Shown here piece after piece: positions 49,178-57,095 of a stretch of DNA of 64,000 nt (positions within the stretch are counted from its first letter, which is position 1; the number at the start of each line of letters is the position of its first letter). A program made the translations under genes and the position numbers. The DNA lies in assembly GCF_000619925.1 (NCBI RefSeq), contig NZ_JHVB01000006.1, forward strand, positions 1-64,000, written 5' to 3'. A model generated the notes under the pieces. That model searched no databases and was not told the DNA's origin. It saw nothing but the letters and a program-made list of their open reading frames with translations. The stretch is from Treponema sp. C6A8 (GTDB lineage: Bacteria; Spirochaetota; Spirochaetia; Treponematales; Treponemataceae).

Positions 49178-50008
49178 TTATTGTTTAATCAAAAACTCAT
49201 CCATCCTTTCAGCATTTCCCGTATCCTCATCAGGATAACCAACCGGATTCAGCTTCAGATGAATTGTTCTTCCATTATCCTGTAGTAAATCTTTTGTACG
49301 TACAGAATGAGTATGCCCTGCAAGCCAGATGCTTTGATCCTTCAACTGATCCAGATATTTCTGGCCATTAAAATAAAAGAAGGTTGTATAAACATCATGC
49401 TCATAAATCTTCTCAACGCCAAAGAAAAGTGGAATATAGTGAGTCAGTATGATATCTGGCTTTTGCGAAACCACGTGATCCAGTTTTTTCATTTGAGAAG
49501 CAAGAATATCCTTATGAACATTTCCCATATATTCCCAGTGTCGGTAATCAAACCAGCGTTTCCAGTAGCGAAGGAACTTTGCCATATTTCCTTCCGGCTC
49601 AGGTTCAACTTTATAAGCCCAGCAGAAATCATTGAATGCCATCGTTCCGCCAAACTTCATGCCTTCAAACTTTTCGACTGTCCCATCAAGAATTGAAACA
49701 TTTCCAAGTTTTAAAACTTCTGCTTTCAGAAAGTCCAGCTTTGCCTGTGTTTCGGTAAAGGGATTGTTTCTAAAATATGATTCATTATGAACCGTCAAAT
49801 CATGGTTTCCAAAGACTACAAAAATCTTTTTGTAACGTGGTGAAACTGCCTTGTAAAATTCCACAAAGAGATGCGGATCATCGCAGGTGTCACCTGCCAC
49901 GCAAAAGACATCCGCTGGTTTGAGAGCATTGTTTATGTAGTTTTCCAGGTTTACACGCTGATTTATGTAATGGTCAACGTGCAGGTCGCTTGTCATGTAG
50001 ATTGTCAT
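49178..50008 (-). CDS. Calcineurin-like metallophosphoesterase
   Basis: A 276-residue protein with all motifs of the metallophosphoesterase fold: MTSDLHVDH (D-x-H), FCVAGDTCDD (GD), FVVFGNHDLTVH (GNHD), ILTHYIPLFF (His) and WLAGHTHSVR (GHTH), holding two metal ions. Relatives cleave phosphodiesters or phosphomonoesters; the substrate is unknown. A GGAAGG ribosome site lies before the ATG. It heads the run with the 106-aa gene and arfB. Confidence 0.88.
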   Translation of the reverse strand: MTIYMTSDLHVDHYINQRVNLENYINNALKPADVFCVAGDTCDDPHLFVEFYKAVSPRYKKIFVVFGNHDLTVHNESYFRNNPFTETQAKLDFLKAEVLKLGNVSILDGTVEKFEGMKFGGTMAFNDFCWAYKVEPEPEGNMAKFLRYWKRWFDYRHWEYMGNVHKDILASQMKKLDHVVSQKPDIILTHYIPLFFGVEKIYEHDVYTTFFYFNGQKYLDQLKDQSIWLAGHTHSVRTKDLLQDNGRTIHLKLNPVGYPDEDTGNAERMDEFLIKQ

Positions 50009-50026
50009 TTTTTTCCTTCCTTTTTT

Positions 50027-51205
50027 TTAGTTTTGCAATTCAATCTTTTGAAGTTCATACCAGATTGTATTTTTTATAAAAGTCTTTTGCTTTTTTTCTG
50101 GCATATAAATAAAATTGACAATATCTGGGTCCGGAAAACCTCCATACGCATAAGCAAATGTTGAACCTTCATAGCCAACAACACCAAGCTTATCTTCCTC
50201 CTTAATCTTGGCTAACAATTCTTTTACACCATAAAAAGTTGGAAAAATACCATGATGAACAAGACCAAGATAAAATCTTACTGATTCTACTGTGCAATAG
50301 CTTCTGCTTCCCGCAAGTTCAAGACTCCAACCTCTATCTGTCTTTTCCAAATAAAGATGCATTCTTGTTCGAGAACCGCCTTCTATTACTTCCCAAGTAT
50401 GACTCGGATTTTCATCTTCTTTCCATTTCTCATCATCGCTTTTTGAAAACCAGTTAAGAAAATCGCTTTCAGAATCTGGATTGATTTTTGTTAACCCTCC
50501 GTCTCTGTCGTCTGCATAACGTTTATACATCTCAATTGGGGGCCACTTGTCGTAATATTTCATTTTGTTTTCTGAATATCCATAAGAACAGATTTCAAAA
50601 TATTTTCCAGATGTCATTGCAGGAAGAACAAAATCTGAAATAATGTTTCCATCTTCTGATAATCCGAATTGATTTACATAGTTCACAAAATCATCAATCT
50701 CTTCTTTTGTGAGTTTATCCTCATCATCTTCATTTTCTTCTGGGAACAATTCATAATATTTTTTCCGCAGAATAGCTCCCTGCCTATATTTATAAGGGAG
50801 ATTTTCCTCAACAAAAGAGTTATATGTTCCTTGTTTCAACATTTCAATTGCTTCATTTACAGCACTAATCATCCACTCAAGTAAATCCGTAATTTCAGAC
50901 TGCCAATCTTTTTCAAGATGAGGATTAATACCAATGATAAATTTTCCTCCCAAGAAAACTGCTCGACTTTTCTGATATTCAGTCGTACAAAGAGAAAACC
51001 ATACTTTATTATTTCGATTATTTAATGCATATAACCATAATTCATGACAGTTATCTTTACCGGTTGGTTTTATTTGATTTAATATTTCATAAAGTTTGTC
51101 CAACAGTATTAAATCCTTTTCAGACAGATTTGTGGACTTAATATGGTCAAATGAAAGCCACTCAATATAATGAGAAATTGCCTGTGCAGATAATTGTTTT
51201 TTCAT
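50027..51205 (-). CDS. Unrecognised 392-aa protein
   Basis: I do not recognise this protein. It is soluble, acidic and rich in Tyr and Trp, with no signal peptide. The C-terminal third contains RMHLYLEKTDRGWSLELAGS, then SVRFYLGLVHHGIFPTFYGVKELL, suggesting an immunity- or SMI1/SUKH-like globular fold, but this is a guess. GGAG precedes the ATG. It lies 18 bp upstream of the metallophosphoesterase and may be co-transcribed. A perfect inverted repeat separates it from the HTH gene. Confidence 0.6.
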   Translation of the reverse strand: MKKQLSAQAISHYIEWLSFDHIKSTNLSEKDLILLDKLYEILNQIKPTGKDNCHELWLYALNNRNNKVWFSLCTTEYQKSRAVFLGGKFIIGINPHLEKDWQSEITDLLEWMISAVNEAIEMLKQGTYNSFVEENLPYKYRQGAILRKKYYELFPEENEDDEDKLTKEEIDDFVNYVNQFGLSEDGNIISDFVLPAMTSGKYFEICSYGYSENKMKYYDKWPPIEMYKRYADDRDGGLTKINPDSESDFLNWFSKSDDEKWKEDENPSHTWEVIEGGSRTRMHLYLEKTDRGWSLELAGSRSYCTVESVRFYLGLVHHGIFPTFYGVKELLAKIKEEDKLGVVGYEGSTFAYAYGGFPDPDIVNFIYMPEKKQKTFIKNTIWYELQKIELQN

Positions 51206-51267
51206 ATAATTCTCCAGAGTTAGAATTTAGCTGTAGCGATGATTTAATTGTATGATTGGAAGTTCAG

Positions 51268-51307
51268 TCTGTCTGTAAACCATTAATTTAAAAGGCTTAC
51301 AGACAGA
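51268..51307. repeat. Perfect 11-bp inverted repeat
   Basis: TCTGTCTGTAA (51268-51278) with TTACAGACAGA (51297-51307), between the HTH gene stop and the next gene. It is likely a terminator for the HTH gene, although no T-run follows. Confidence 0.55.
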
Positions 51308-51312
51308 AAAGA

Positions 51313-51642
51313 TTAGGCACTCAGGCGCAATTTGCAATCGTTACAATTCTTGTTGCAGAGCTTTTCAATCTTGTTTGAAACGCATGAAACTTCGACTTCT
51401 ATCATGTGCTGAATTACAATCTCTTCGACTGACTTCTCAAACAAGTGAGCAAGCACCAGCAAGTTGTCGATTGTTGGAATTGACTTTCCACTTTCCCAGG
51501 CATAAACAGCCTGAGGATATTCAAAACCGAATACAGCCTGAATATCGTGGACAGTGTATCCACTTTTGATTCTGAGTGATTTGATTTGTGCACCGGTTGC
51601 TTTCAGATCAACAACCGGCCTTTGAATGGTTACGATCCTCAT
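51313..51642 (-). CDS. XRE-type helix-turn-helix regulator with Cys-rich end
   Basis: A 109-residue protein with a Cro/CI HTH at residues ~15-70 (TGAQIKSLRIKSGYTVHDIQAVFG...YAWESGKSIPTIDNLLVLAHLFEKSVEEIV). A C-terminal tail carries four Cys (CVSNKIEKLCNKNCNDCKL), which could bind a metal or cluster. The start at 51642 is chosen because AAAGGAG lies 9 bp before it; the longer frame from 51672 lacks a site. It is the best candidate to bind the 15-bp operator pair upstream of its operon. Confidence 0.8.
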   Translation of the reverse strand: MRIVTIQRPVVDLKATGAQIKSLRIKSGYTVHDIQAVFGFEYPQAVYAWESGKSIPTIDNLLVLAHLFEKSVEEIVIQHMIEVEVSCVSNKIEKLCNKNCNDCKLRLSA

Positions 51643-51796
51643 ATGATTTAACTCCTTTAACAAAAACTCCATTATCTTTTATTGCCTGCCCAGGCATTTT
51701 GTAATTCCAAAGTGTGCGTAGAATTGTCGAATAGCATCTCTTTTTGCCAATCATTGCACGAGATAATTTTGTAATGTCAAATGTGTCTGTGCTCAT
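51608..51796 (-). CDS. Small unknown protein overlapping the HTH gene (62 aa)
   Basis: A short frame with a strong AAAGGAG site 7 bp before its ATG. It runs 35 bp into the HTH gene in another frame. The product (starting MSTDTFDITKLSRAMIGKKR) is basic, with no recognised domain. The ribosome site and position behind the operator pair support translation, but overlap of this extent is uncommon. It may be a leader peptide for the regulator. Confidence 0.45.
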   Translation of the reverse strand: MSTDTFDITKLSRAMIGKKRCYSTILRTLWNYKMPGQAIKDNGVFVKGVKSYEDRNHSKAGC

Positions 51797-51955
51797 TACG
51801 CACTCCTTTCATAAAAGATATTTTTACGCCAACGGCGCAGCGGGTTTTTGTCTCAGGCCTGTCAAACCAATGAGACACGGCGCTCGGCTTCTTAGGGCCA
51901 GCGACTTTAATTTGTGTTTTGTATTTTCACTTTAACAAATAAATTTTCATTTGTC

Positions 51956-52014
51956 ATTAAACTGTTAGTTTAAAATTATGATTACGCAATTTTCTTCTAA
52001 ACTAACAGTTTAAT
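51956..52014. promoter_or_regulatory. Paired 15-bp operator-like sites in a divergent promoter
   Basis: TAAACTGTTAGTTTA (51958-51972) and TAAACTAACAGTTTA (51998-52012) are reverse complements; with flanks they form a perfect 17-bp inverted repeat. Their centres are 40 bp apart, about four helical turns. They sit between the leftward HTH operon and the rightward 52064 gene. Confidence 0.65.
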
Positions 52015-52063
52015 GCATCACAACTTTTTTCTATGTTACAATTTTTTGAAAGGAAAGAAAAAC

Positions 52064-52702
52064 ATGAAAGAAGAAAAAGAAATAGATTATGATGGGCTTC
52101 CATATTGGATTATGGAATATTGTGCAAAGAATCAAAAATCAGGAAAACTTACATGTGCATTATATACGGATGATTTTCAATATAGTGACTGGCAAAAAAT
52201 TCTTCCTCAGAAATGGATAGATGATGCTATCAAAAATGGGGATGTTAATATGGCTCTTGAAAAATATTTTAATGTCATGGGAGATTTAGAACTGTTATTT
52301 TCAGAGTTGTGCTATTTTCATATTGATAATTCTGGTTCATTTCCGGAACAGATTCTATATATCAGATTAAAGACTGAAGATGTAATTGAAATGCATTATC
52401 TCGTAGGCCAGGGATCTGAATTTTATATTACCCTCACCGAAGAAGTAAATAATCTACCTTTTATTATTGATTGGAATGATGCAGTCAATTTAACTAAGCT
52501 TACAACATTTGAACAGGCTAAATGGTATTACGAAAAAATGCTTTCCATCGCGAATTCACAGCAAAAAGAATTTCTTTTGAAGAATAAAGACAATATATTT
52601 TTTCTGCTTGGACTTTCAGTAATTAGATATGGATTTGTTGAAAGAATAAATTTGAATAAACTGGAAGAAGCTTTAATATGGGAAAACGTATTTCCCAATT
52701 GA
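52064..52702 (+). CDS. Unrecognised acidic protein (212 aa)
   Basis: A soluble protein beginning MKEEKEIDYDGLPYWIMEYC. The AAAGGAAAG just before the ATG at 52064 decides this start over a codon 51 bp upstream that lies inside the operator. It contains several aromatic residues and a mid-part YIRLKTEDVIEMHYLVGQGSEFY with a beta-rich look; no family recognised. Control by the operator pair would tie it to the divergent HTH operon, as in a regulator-cargo pair. Confidence 0.6.
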   Translation: MKEEKEIDYDGLPYWIMEYCAKNQKSGKLTCALYTDDFQYSDWQKILPQKWIDDAIKNGDVNMALEKYFNVMGDLELLFSELCYFHIDNSGSFPEQILYIRLKTEDVIEMHYLVGQGSEFYITLTEEVNNLPFIIDWNDAVNLTKLTTFEQAKWYYEKMLSIANSQQKEFLLKNKDNIFFLLGLSVIRYGFVERINLNKLEEALIWENVFPN

Positions 52703-52740
52703 AGTTGTGCTTTAAGGCTGTCTATGTTTAGTTCAATGAC

Positions 52741-52791
52741 ATTGAAGTTTACTTTGAAGTGACTTTGAAGTAAGTTCAATGTCACTTCAAA
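52741..52791. repeat. Iteron-like direct repeats with an inverted repeat
   Basis: The word T-T-G-A-A-G-T recurs at 52742, 52754 and 52765, an 11-12 bp period, and TTTGAAGTGAC (52753-52763) is mirrored perfectly by GTCACTTCAAA (52781-52791). It lies in the 364-bp gap before the replication/mobilisation genes. It is a candidate replication origin or regulatory array, though the inverted repeat could also be a terminator of the 52064 gene. Confidence 0.5.
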
Positions 52792-52996
52792 GATTTCTTA
52801 AACAAATAAAACGCAAAAAAATACCCCTCTGATTTTGATGATCAGTCAAGCCATTAACCTTGGTGAGGTCTGTTTTTTAAACAGAAAAATATTATAGCTA
52901 ATTGTCAATTATACAAATATCTTGATTATTGTTTTTTCCTTAATTTTTCCTTATTAAAGATTTTTATCTTCCTTTATCCTTCAGATAGTTGCAGAA

Positions 52997-53050
52997 CAAG
53001 AGAGATTCTCTTGAATAAAACTAACTGAACTTCTTTCTGCAAGAGAAGTT
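52997..53050. promoter_or_regulatory. Two dyads just before the excisionase-like gene
   Basis: CAAGAGA/TCTCTTG (52997-53013) and AACTTCT/AGAAGTT (53028-53050) are both perfect 7-bp dyads. They are candidate binding sites for the HTH protein encoded at 53067. Confidence 0.45.
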
Positions 53051-53066
53051 TGAAGGAGAAAGGTCA

Positions 53067-53315
53067 ATGAAAACTACACCTTATGAAATTACTGAGTGGC
53101 CTGAAAAAACTCTATTTACACGTCAGGAAGCTGCTCAGATTATGGGAATTGGAGTCAGCACTTTAGATAGTCTGATTTCTTATTCAGATTTACCAAGAAC
53201 TGTTATCCACAAACGTGTATTTATCCATCGTAAAGAACTGGAAAAATATATTACTAAGTGCACAGTAACTGCTCCTGTTCTTCGCGGCCAGTCAAAACTT
53301 GAGGAGGCTCAATAA
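53067..53315 (+). CDS. Excisionase-like helix-turn-helix DNA-binding protein
   Basis: An 82-residue protein with a MerR/excisionase-type winged HTH: LFTRQEAAQIMGIGVSTLDSLISYSDLPRTVIHKRVFIHRKELEKYI. Such proteins bend DNA at attachment sites to direct excision, or act as regulators of the replication genes behind them. AAGGAG precedes the ATG. The stop overlaps the next start by one base (TAATG). It heads the replication/mobilisation operon. Confidence 0.82.
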   Translation: MKTTPYEITEWPEKTLFTRQEAAQIMGIGVSTLDSLISYSDLPRTVIHKRVFIHRKELEKYITKCTVTAPVLRGQSKLEEAQ

Positions 53316-53512
53316 TGACTGAAGAACTTTTAATCCAGCTGATGAATCAGATTAATGATGAACATATTGTACATGGTTCATGCGAAGTTAAATTCACTTT
53401 TCATGACGGGCGGATTGAATTTTATGAACTTACAAGTCATAAGCGCGTAAACATTGGTAAAGGCTGTACTACTGTCAAGGACGGTATCAATGGAGCAAGA
53501 AAATCAGCCTGA
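53315..53512 (+). CDS. Small unknown protein in the replication operon (65 aa)
   Basis: A short soluble protein with a beta-hairpin-like middle (HGSCEVKFTFHDGRIEFYEL) and a basic end. No family recognised. It is translationally coupled by TAATG to the excisionase-like gene, and its last 23 bp overlap the start of the replication-initiator-like gene. GGAGG (53301-53305) serves as its ribosome site. Confidence 0.6.
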   Translation: MTEELLIQLMNQINDEHIVHGSCEVKFTFHDGRIEFYELTSHKRVNIGKGCTTVKDGINGARKSA

Positions 53513-54203
53513 AAAGATACAGTTCGTTATTGTTCCAGAGTTTATTCTTACTGATTCAAAAATTCCAATTGGTGAAAAGCTGCTTTTTGGAGATATAGCT
53601 TCACACACAAAACAAAAGGGCTATTGCTGGGGTTCAAACGAATACTTTGAGAAAAGATACAAAGTGAGTTCCAGAACCATCTCCAGATGGATTAATGATT
53701 TGAAGAGGCGAAATCTGATAATTACAAACATGATTTATCAGAAAAACTCTCTACAGGTCACAGAACGTCAGATCATGATAAATACATGTATTCCATCCTT
53801 AAAGGAGTACATGTCATGGTATGGACACCAGTGTCAACAAGGTCAGGACAACAATGTCCAATCCCCTATAGTCACAGATGTCCAGGAGAATAATAAAGGT
53901 GTGAATAATAAAACTATATATTTAAAAGAGTCAGCTGGAAATACAACTAATGTTTTTATGACAAAAGATGAAATACAAAAACTGATTAATGATTTTGGAA
54001 AGACAACTGTCCTTTCTTCAATTCAGGAATATTCCAGATGGAAGGAAGAAAAGAATGCTCATCCAAAATCAGATTATGAATCTTTACGAAAATGGCTTAA
54101 TCAAAAAAGAACAAATGTGGCTTACAAAACAAACACAACAGCTGTAAAAGAGACAGGCGTTGATGAAGTAAGCCAGGAAACTCTGGACAATTTACCATTT
54201 TAG
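53490..54203 (+). CDS. Helix-turn-helix replication-initiator-like protein
   Basis: A 237-residue protein. Its N-terminal ~110 residues contain a winged HTH of the kind in plasmid and phage replication proteins: IPIGEKLLFGDIASHTKQKGYCWGSNEYFEKRYKVSSRTISRWINDLKRRNLII. A low-complexity Gln/Asn linker and a C-terminal helical part with IQEYSRWKEEKNAHPKSDYESLRKWLNQK follow. The start at 53490 (behind AAGGA) replaces a longer frame without a site. Together with the DnaC-like loader next to it, it probably opens the element's origin. Confidence 0.7.
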   Translation: MEQENQPEKIQFVIVPEFILTDSKIPIGEKLLFGDIASHTKQKGYCWGSNEYFEKRYKVSSRTISRWINDLKRRNLIITNMIYQKNSLQVTERQIMINTCIPSLKEYMSWYGHQCQQGQDNNVQSPIVTDVQENNKGVNNKTIYLKESAGNTTNVFMTKDEIQKLINDFGKTTVLSSIQEYSRWKEEKNAHPKSDYESLRKWLNQKRTNVAYKTNTTAVKETGVDEVSQETLDNLPF

Positions 54204-54230
54204 ATTTGCAGCAAAGGAGGAGCATCATAA

Positions 54231-54932
54231 ATGGAAAAAGACAATATTAAAACAATCCGGGATTTTATGATTCCACAGTTTACATTGCTGGCATCCCCGG
54301 AACAGGATGAAATAATCCGCCAGCGCGAACAGGAAGCTGAGCGTGAACGTGAAAAAGAATTACTTGCGAAAAAGAAGCTGGAGTTCGAGAACAGCGGAGT
54401 TCCAAAGCGTTACTGGAATGAATCTTTTGAAACATGGAAGGTACGAAATGCAGATGATGAGAAACGCCTTCAAGCGGTAATCGAATATTCGCACAAAGAA
54501 AACAATGATTCAGTTCTTCTGATGCTCGGCCCGAAGGGTGTAGGAAAAACTCATCTTGGTTCTTCGATTATCCGGGATGCAAGCGGTACTTTTATTTCGA
54601 TTGAAGAAATGATTTTCCAATATGAATGTTCTTCGGATTATCATGCAAAAATTAACCGCGTGGATCTTATGAACTTTTATTCAACCACGCCAATGCTTGT
54701 GATTGATGAAATCGGCCGGTCGATGCAGCAAGCAAGAGAAGATTCTCTGTTGAACTATATTCTTCGCCGTCGCTACGAAAACATGCTTCCAACAGTTTTG
54801 ATTTCAAATCTCCAGAAAACTGATTTGATGAAAAAGCTGGGCGACGCAGTTGTGGACCGGCTTAAAGAAACCTGCCAGTGCGTAGAGTTCGTCGGAGAAA
54901 GCTACCGTCCTGAAAAAAGAAAGATTGCGTAA
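54231..54932 (+). CDS. DnaC/IstB-like ATPase, probable helicase loader
   Basis: A 233-residue AAA+ protein with Walker A MLGPKGVGKTHLG (residues ~98-110), Walker B PMLVIDEIG (~154-162), sensor-1 VLISNLQKTDL and an Arg-rich C-terminal end. A coiled, charged N-terminal helix (IIRQREQEAEREREKELLAKKK) could contact helicase or initiator. DnaC proteins load the replicative helicase at an origin. It follows the initiator-like gene by 27 bp, behind GGAGGAG. Directly downstream is the palindrome-rich candidate oriT. Confidence 0.85.
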   Translation: MEKDNIKTIRDFMIPQFTLLASPEQDEIIRQREQEAEREREKELLAKKKLEFENSGVPKRYWNESFETWKVRNADDEKRLQAVIEYSHKENNDSVLLMLGPKGVGKTHLGSSIIRDASGTFISIEEMIFQYECSSDYHAKINRVDLMNFYSTTPMLVIDEIGRSMQQAREDSLLNYILRRRYENMLPTVLISNLQKTDLMKKLGDAVVDRLKETCQCVEFVGESYRPEKRKIA

Positions 54933-54933
54933 G

Positions 54934-55216
54934 AGTGCCATTTGGCACTGCGCAAGAGCTGGCAGGTGGATGGACCGTCGGCCGGCGGTTGACAAGAAAT
55001 CCGCCATTTGGCGGATGGCAGAGTTTCTGCAAATCTGCCGGCCGGCGGATCTCCGTCACGTGACGGAAAAAAGTCTCTAGAGAGACTTCAACGCGTGTGC
55101 ATAACCCCATATGTGTTGACGCAAAGCATCAACACCTGGGGCCCCTAAAAAAAACAAAATGCACACTCGCGAACTTATCCGCCAGATGGCGGATGAAAAG
55201 AGTGCCAGATGGCACT
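54934..55216. repeat. Cluster of perfect palindromes, candidate oriT region
   Basis: Palindromes in order: AGTGCCA-TT-TGGCACT (54934-54949); ACCGTCGGCCGGCGGT with one mismatch (54974-54989); ATCCGCCA-TT-TGGCGGAT (54999-55016); GCCGGCCGGC (55037-55046); TCCGTCACGTGACGGA (55052-55067); AAGTCTCT-AG-AGAGACTT (55071-55088); ATCCGCCA-GA-TGGCGGAT (55177-55194); AGTGCCA-GA-TGGCACT (55201-55216). The first and third reappear at the far end in mirror order, with the 2-bp centre changed from TT to GA. The 322-bp gap has no gene and ends at the relaxase start, the usual place for an oriT. Confidence 0.75.
55105..55141 (+). other. Extended hairpin inside the palindrome cluster, possible nic region
   Basis: CCCCA (55105-55109) pairs with TGGGG (55137-55141), and GTGTTGACGC (55113-55122) pairs with GCATCAACAC (55126-55135) with one mismatch and a 3-nt loop. 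The ATGTGTTGA at its left edge loosely resembles the TAGTGTG/TTA nic site of MobV plasmids; this is only a suggestion. Confidence 0.4.
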
Positions 55217-55254
55217 GCTACAACAAAGTCAATTTTTACAACAAGAGGAGCACT

Positions 55255-56754
55255 ATGACTTATACAACTTACAAAACAACAACACAAAATGCGCCGGCCG
55301 GCGGTTCAGAACCAGCCTGGAAAAATCCTGTGACAGGACATGATTATAAAAATGATCCTGAGATGGATAATCATCTTTTTGATTCTCGCAAAGCTTATCA
55401 TGCAAAAGATGATGTGAAAGCCTTGAGGAACATTATGAATCAGCTGAAAGAGTTTGGCGGAGATTACGGCTTTAATCCTGATTACAAGACAAATCCGCAG
55501 GGAAAAATGCGCTGCACTATGAACTCAGGCCGCAAGCGCAAAACTGACAAAAAGGCTTTTTCTTCACGACACAATGACCGGGACTTTGATTCTAATCCTG
55601 AACACATTGCAAAAGATAAATCTGACAAGAATGTCATCTGGTCCTGGTGCGGCACTGATATCAGCTTTGATAAAGGCGAACTCAAATATTACGAAGAAAC
55701 CTTCGGTGCCCAGCTTGAACAGACAAATCTGAACTACATCAAAAGCCGTCACAAGGAACGCGTGGTAACTATGGACGAATGGCGAAAGAAAACCATGCAT
55801 GCTCCTGAAGAACAGATTCTCCAGATTGGTCGCATGGAAAAGTATCCTGAAGTTGAAGTTTCCCTCTCCTGCTTTGAGGAATATTTAACGTGGCTGAACA
55901 AGTGGAACGAAGAACACGGAAAGCCCTTCTTCATTCTAAACTGGGCAATGCATCAGGATGAAATGGGAGCTCCTCATTTTCACCTGCGTCGTGCATGGCC
56001 TTGTAAGGACGAAGAGACAGGACTTACCACAAGTAACCAGACTCAGGCTTTGCTCAAAGCCGGAATCCTGCCTCCAGATCCTGAAAAGAAAATCAGCAAG
56101 AAGAATAATCCCAAAATGACCTTTGACAAAATGTGCCGGGAAAAGTGGATTTTCATAGCCCGTTCTCACGGCCTTGAGATTGAGGATACGCCAAAGCCAA
56201 GGGATGAAGTTGGAAAAACGCTGGAAGAATTTCAGAAAGATAAAGACAAGCAGCGCAATCTGGTTTTCACACTTCTTTCTGCGCTGACCGAAAAGAATAT
56301 CGATGTTCTTGAAGAGATTTCCAAATGGGATGAACTTATGCCAAGTATTCAGAACTTCAAGGAATGGACAAAGGAGCGCTGTAAGGATGCTCAGCTTACC
56401 TATAGAGATGAACAGTTAGATAAAATCGTAAACCAATTTGTAGCTGCATTTGCAAATTCCACAAAGGCAATTAAAGACGGATACGATTCTCAAATCATGG
56501 AATATGACAAAGCATTAAACGGATATACAAAGCAGACCGCAAACGGAAAAGTCCGTGTCTTTGGTGCTAATGAAATCTGTGAAATGTTTGAAAAAGCAAC
56601 GCCTGAATTACTTAGCAAGATAGCTAGAGTTCTGGCAGAAAAAGGCTGTAAAGACGTAAAAGAATGGATGCAAACTAATCCCTGGTATAGGGAATTTGAA
56701 AATGGACAAAAAATCGAAAGAGAGTTTAAGAGAAGCAATTCAATAGAAAGATAG
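55255..56754 (+). CDS. mob: MobV/Pre-type mobilisation relaxase
   Basis: A 499-residue protein. The diagnostic relaxase motif is HQDEMGAPHFHLRRAWP (H-x-D-E-x-x-P-H-x-H), preceded by FILNWAM, matching motif III of MobV/plasmid-recombination enzymes that nick oriT and lead strand transfer. The C-terminal half is helical and charged. The true start is the ATG at 55255 behind AGAGGAG; an earlier in-frame ATG lies among the palindromes and has no site. Codons 12-16 contain a GGCCGGCGG palindrome also seen in the flanks. No type IV secretion genes are in view, so the element would be mobilised by helper machinery. Confidence 0.82.
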   Translation: MTYTTYKTTTQNAPAGGSEPAWKNPVTGHDYKNDPEMDNHLFDSRKAYHAKDDVKALRNIMNQLKEFGGDYGFNPDYKTNPQGKMRCTMNSGRKRKTDKKAFSSRHNDRDFDSNPEHIAKDKSDKNVIWSWCGTDISFDKGELKYYEETFGAQLEQTNLNYIKSRHKERVVTMDEWRKKTMHAPEEQILQIGRMEKYPEVEVSLSCFEEYLTWLNKWNEEHGKPFFILNWAMHQDEMGAPHFHLRRAWPCKDEETGLTTSNQTQALLKAGILPPDPEKKISKKNNPKMTFDKMCREKWIFIARSHGLEIEDTPKPRDEVGKTLEEFQKDKDKQRNLVFTLLSALTEKNIDVLEEISKWDELMPSIQNFKEWTKERCKDAQLTYRDEQLDKIVNQFVAAFANSTKAIKDGYDSQIMEYDKALNGYTKQTANGKVRVFGANEICEMFEKATPELLSKIARVLAEKGCKDVKEWMQTNPWYREFENGQKIEREFKRSNSIER

Positions 56755-56765
56755 GAGGAAAATCT

Positions 56766-57029
56766 ATGGATTACAAATTTATTACCAATTCAAATATCAC
56801 TGATAAAATTTTCAAGAGAGAATTTAAAAATAGAGATGGTTTTATGTTCAATGATGTAGTAACTATTTATTTCACAGTAAAATGTTTGCATTGTGGGCAA
56901 ACATTTGCTGCAGATGAAATGAGAGTTGCAAAGACGGGTTCCAGAGAATATGAAATCCTTTGTAAAAATGCACCTGAATGTGACGGAAACATAGAAGATA
57001 TGATTCCCCTTTCAGAATTTGAATACTAA
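56766..57029 (+). CDS. Small zinc-ribbon-like protein (87 aa)
   Basis: Contains VKCLHCGQTF and, 26 residues on, ILCKNAPEC: two Cys pairs that would hold one zinc. The rest is short and polar. Family not recognised. It is 11 bp after the relaxase behind GGAGG, so it is the last gene of the mobilisation operon, which ends at the terminator at 57056. Confidence 0.65.
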   Translation: MDYKFITNSNITDKIFKREFKNRDGFMFNDVVTIYFTVKCLHCGQTFAADEMRVAKTGSREYEILCKNAPECDGNIEDMIPLSEFEY

Positions 57030-57055
57030 CGATAAAAATTGATTATTACAGCCTT

Positions 57056-57088
57056 CACCGGTGTCATTATTGAATGCCGGTGTTTTTT
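57056..57088 (+). terminator. Terminator of the mobilisation operon
   Basis: CACCGG (57056-57061), 15-nt loop, CCGGTG (57077-57082), then six T. Confidence 0.85.
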
Positions 57089-57095
57089 ATGTTAA

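Noticed and set aside
55159..55254. Upstream 32 codons of the relaxase frame
   Set aside because: They run through the palindromes and lack a ribosome site, whereas AGAGGAG sits right before the ATG at 55255.
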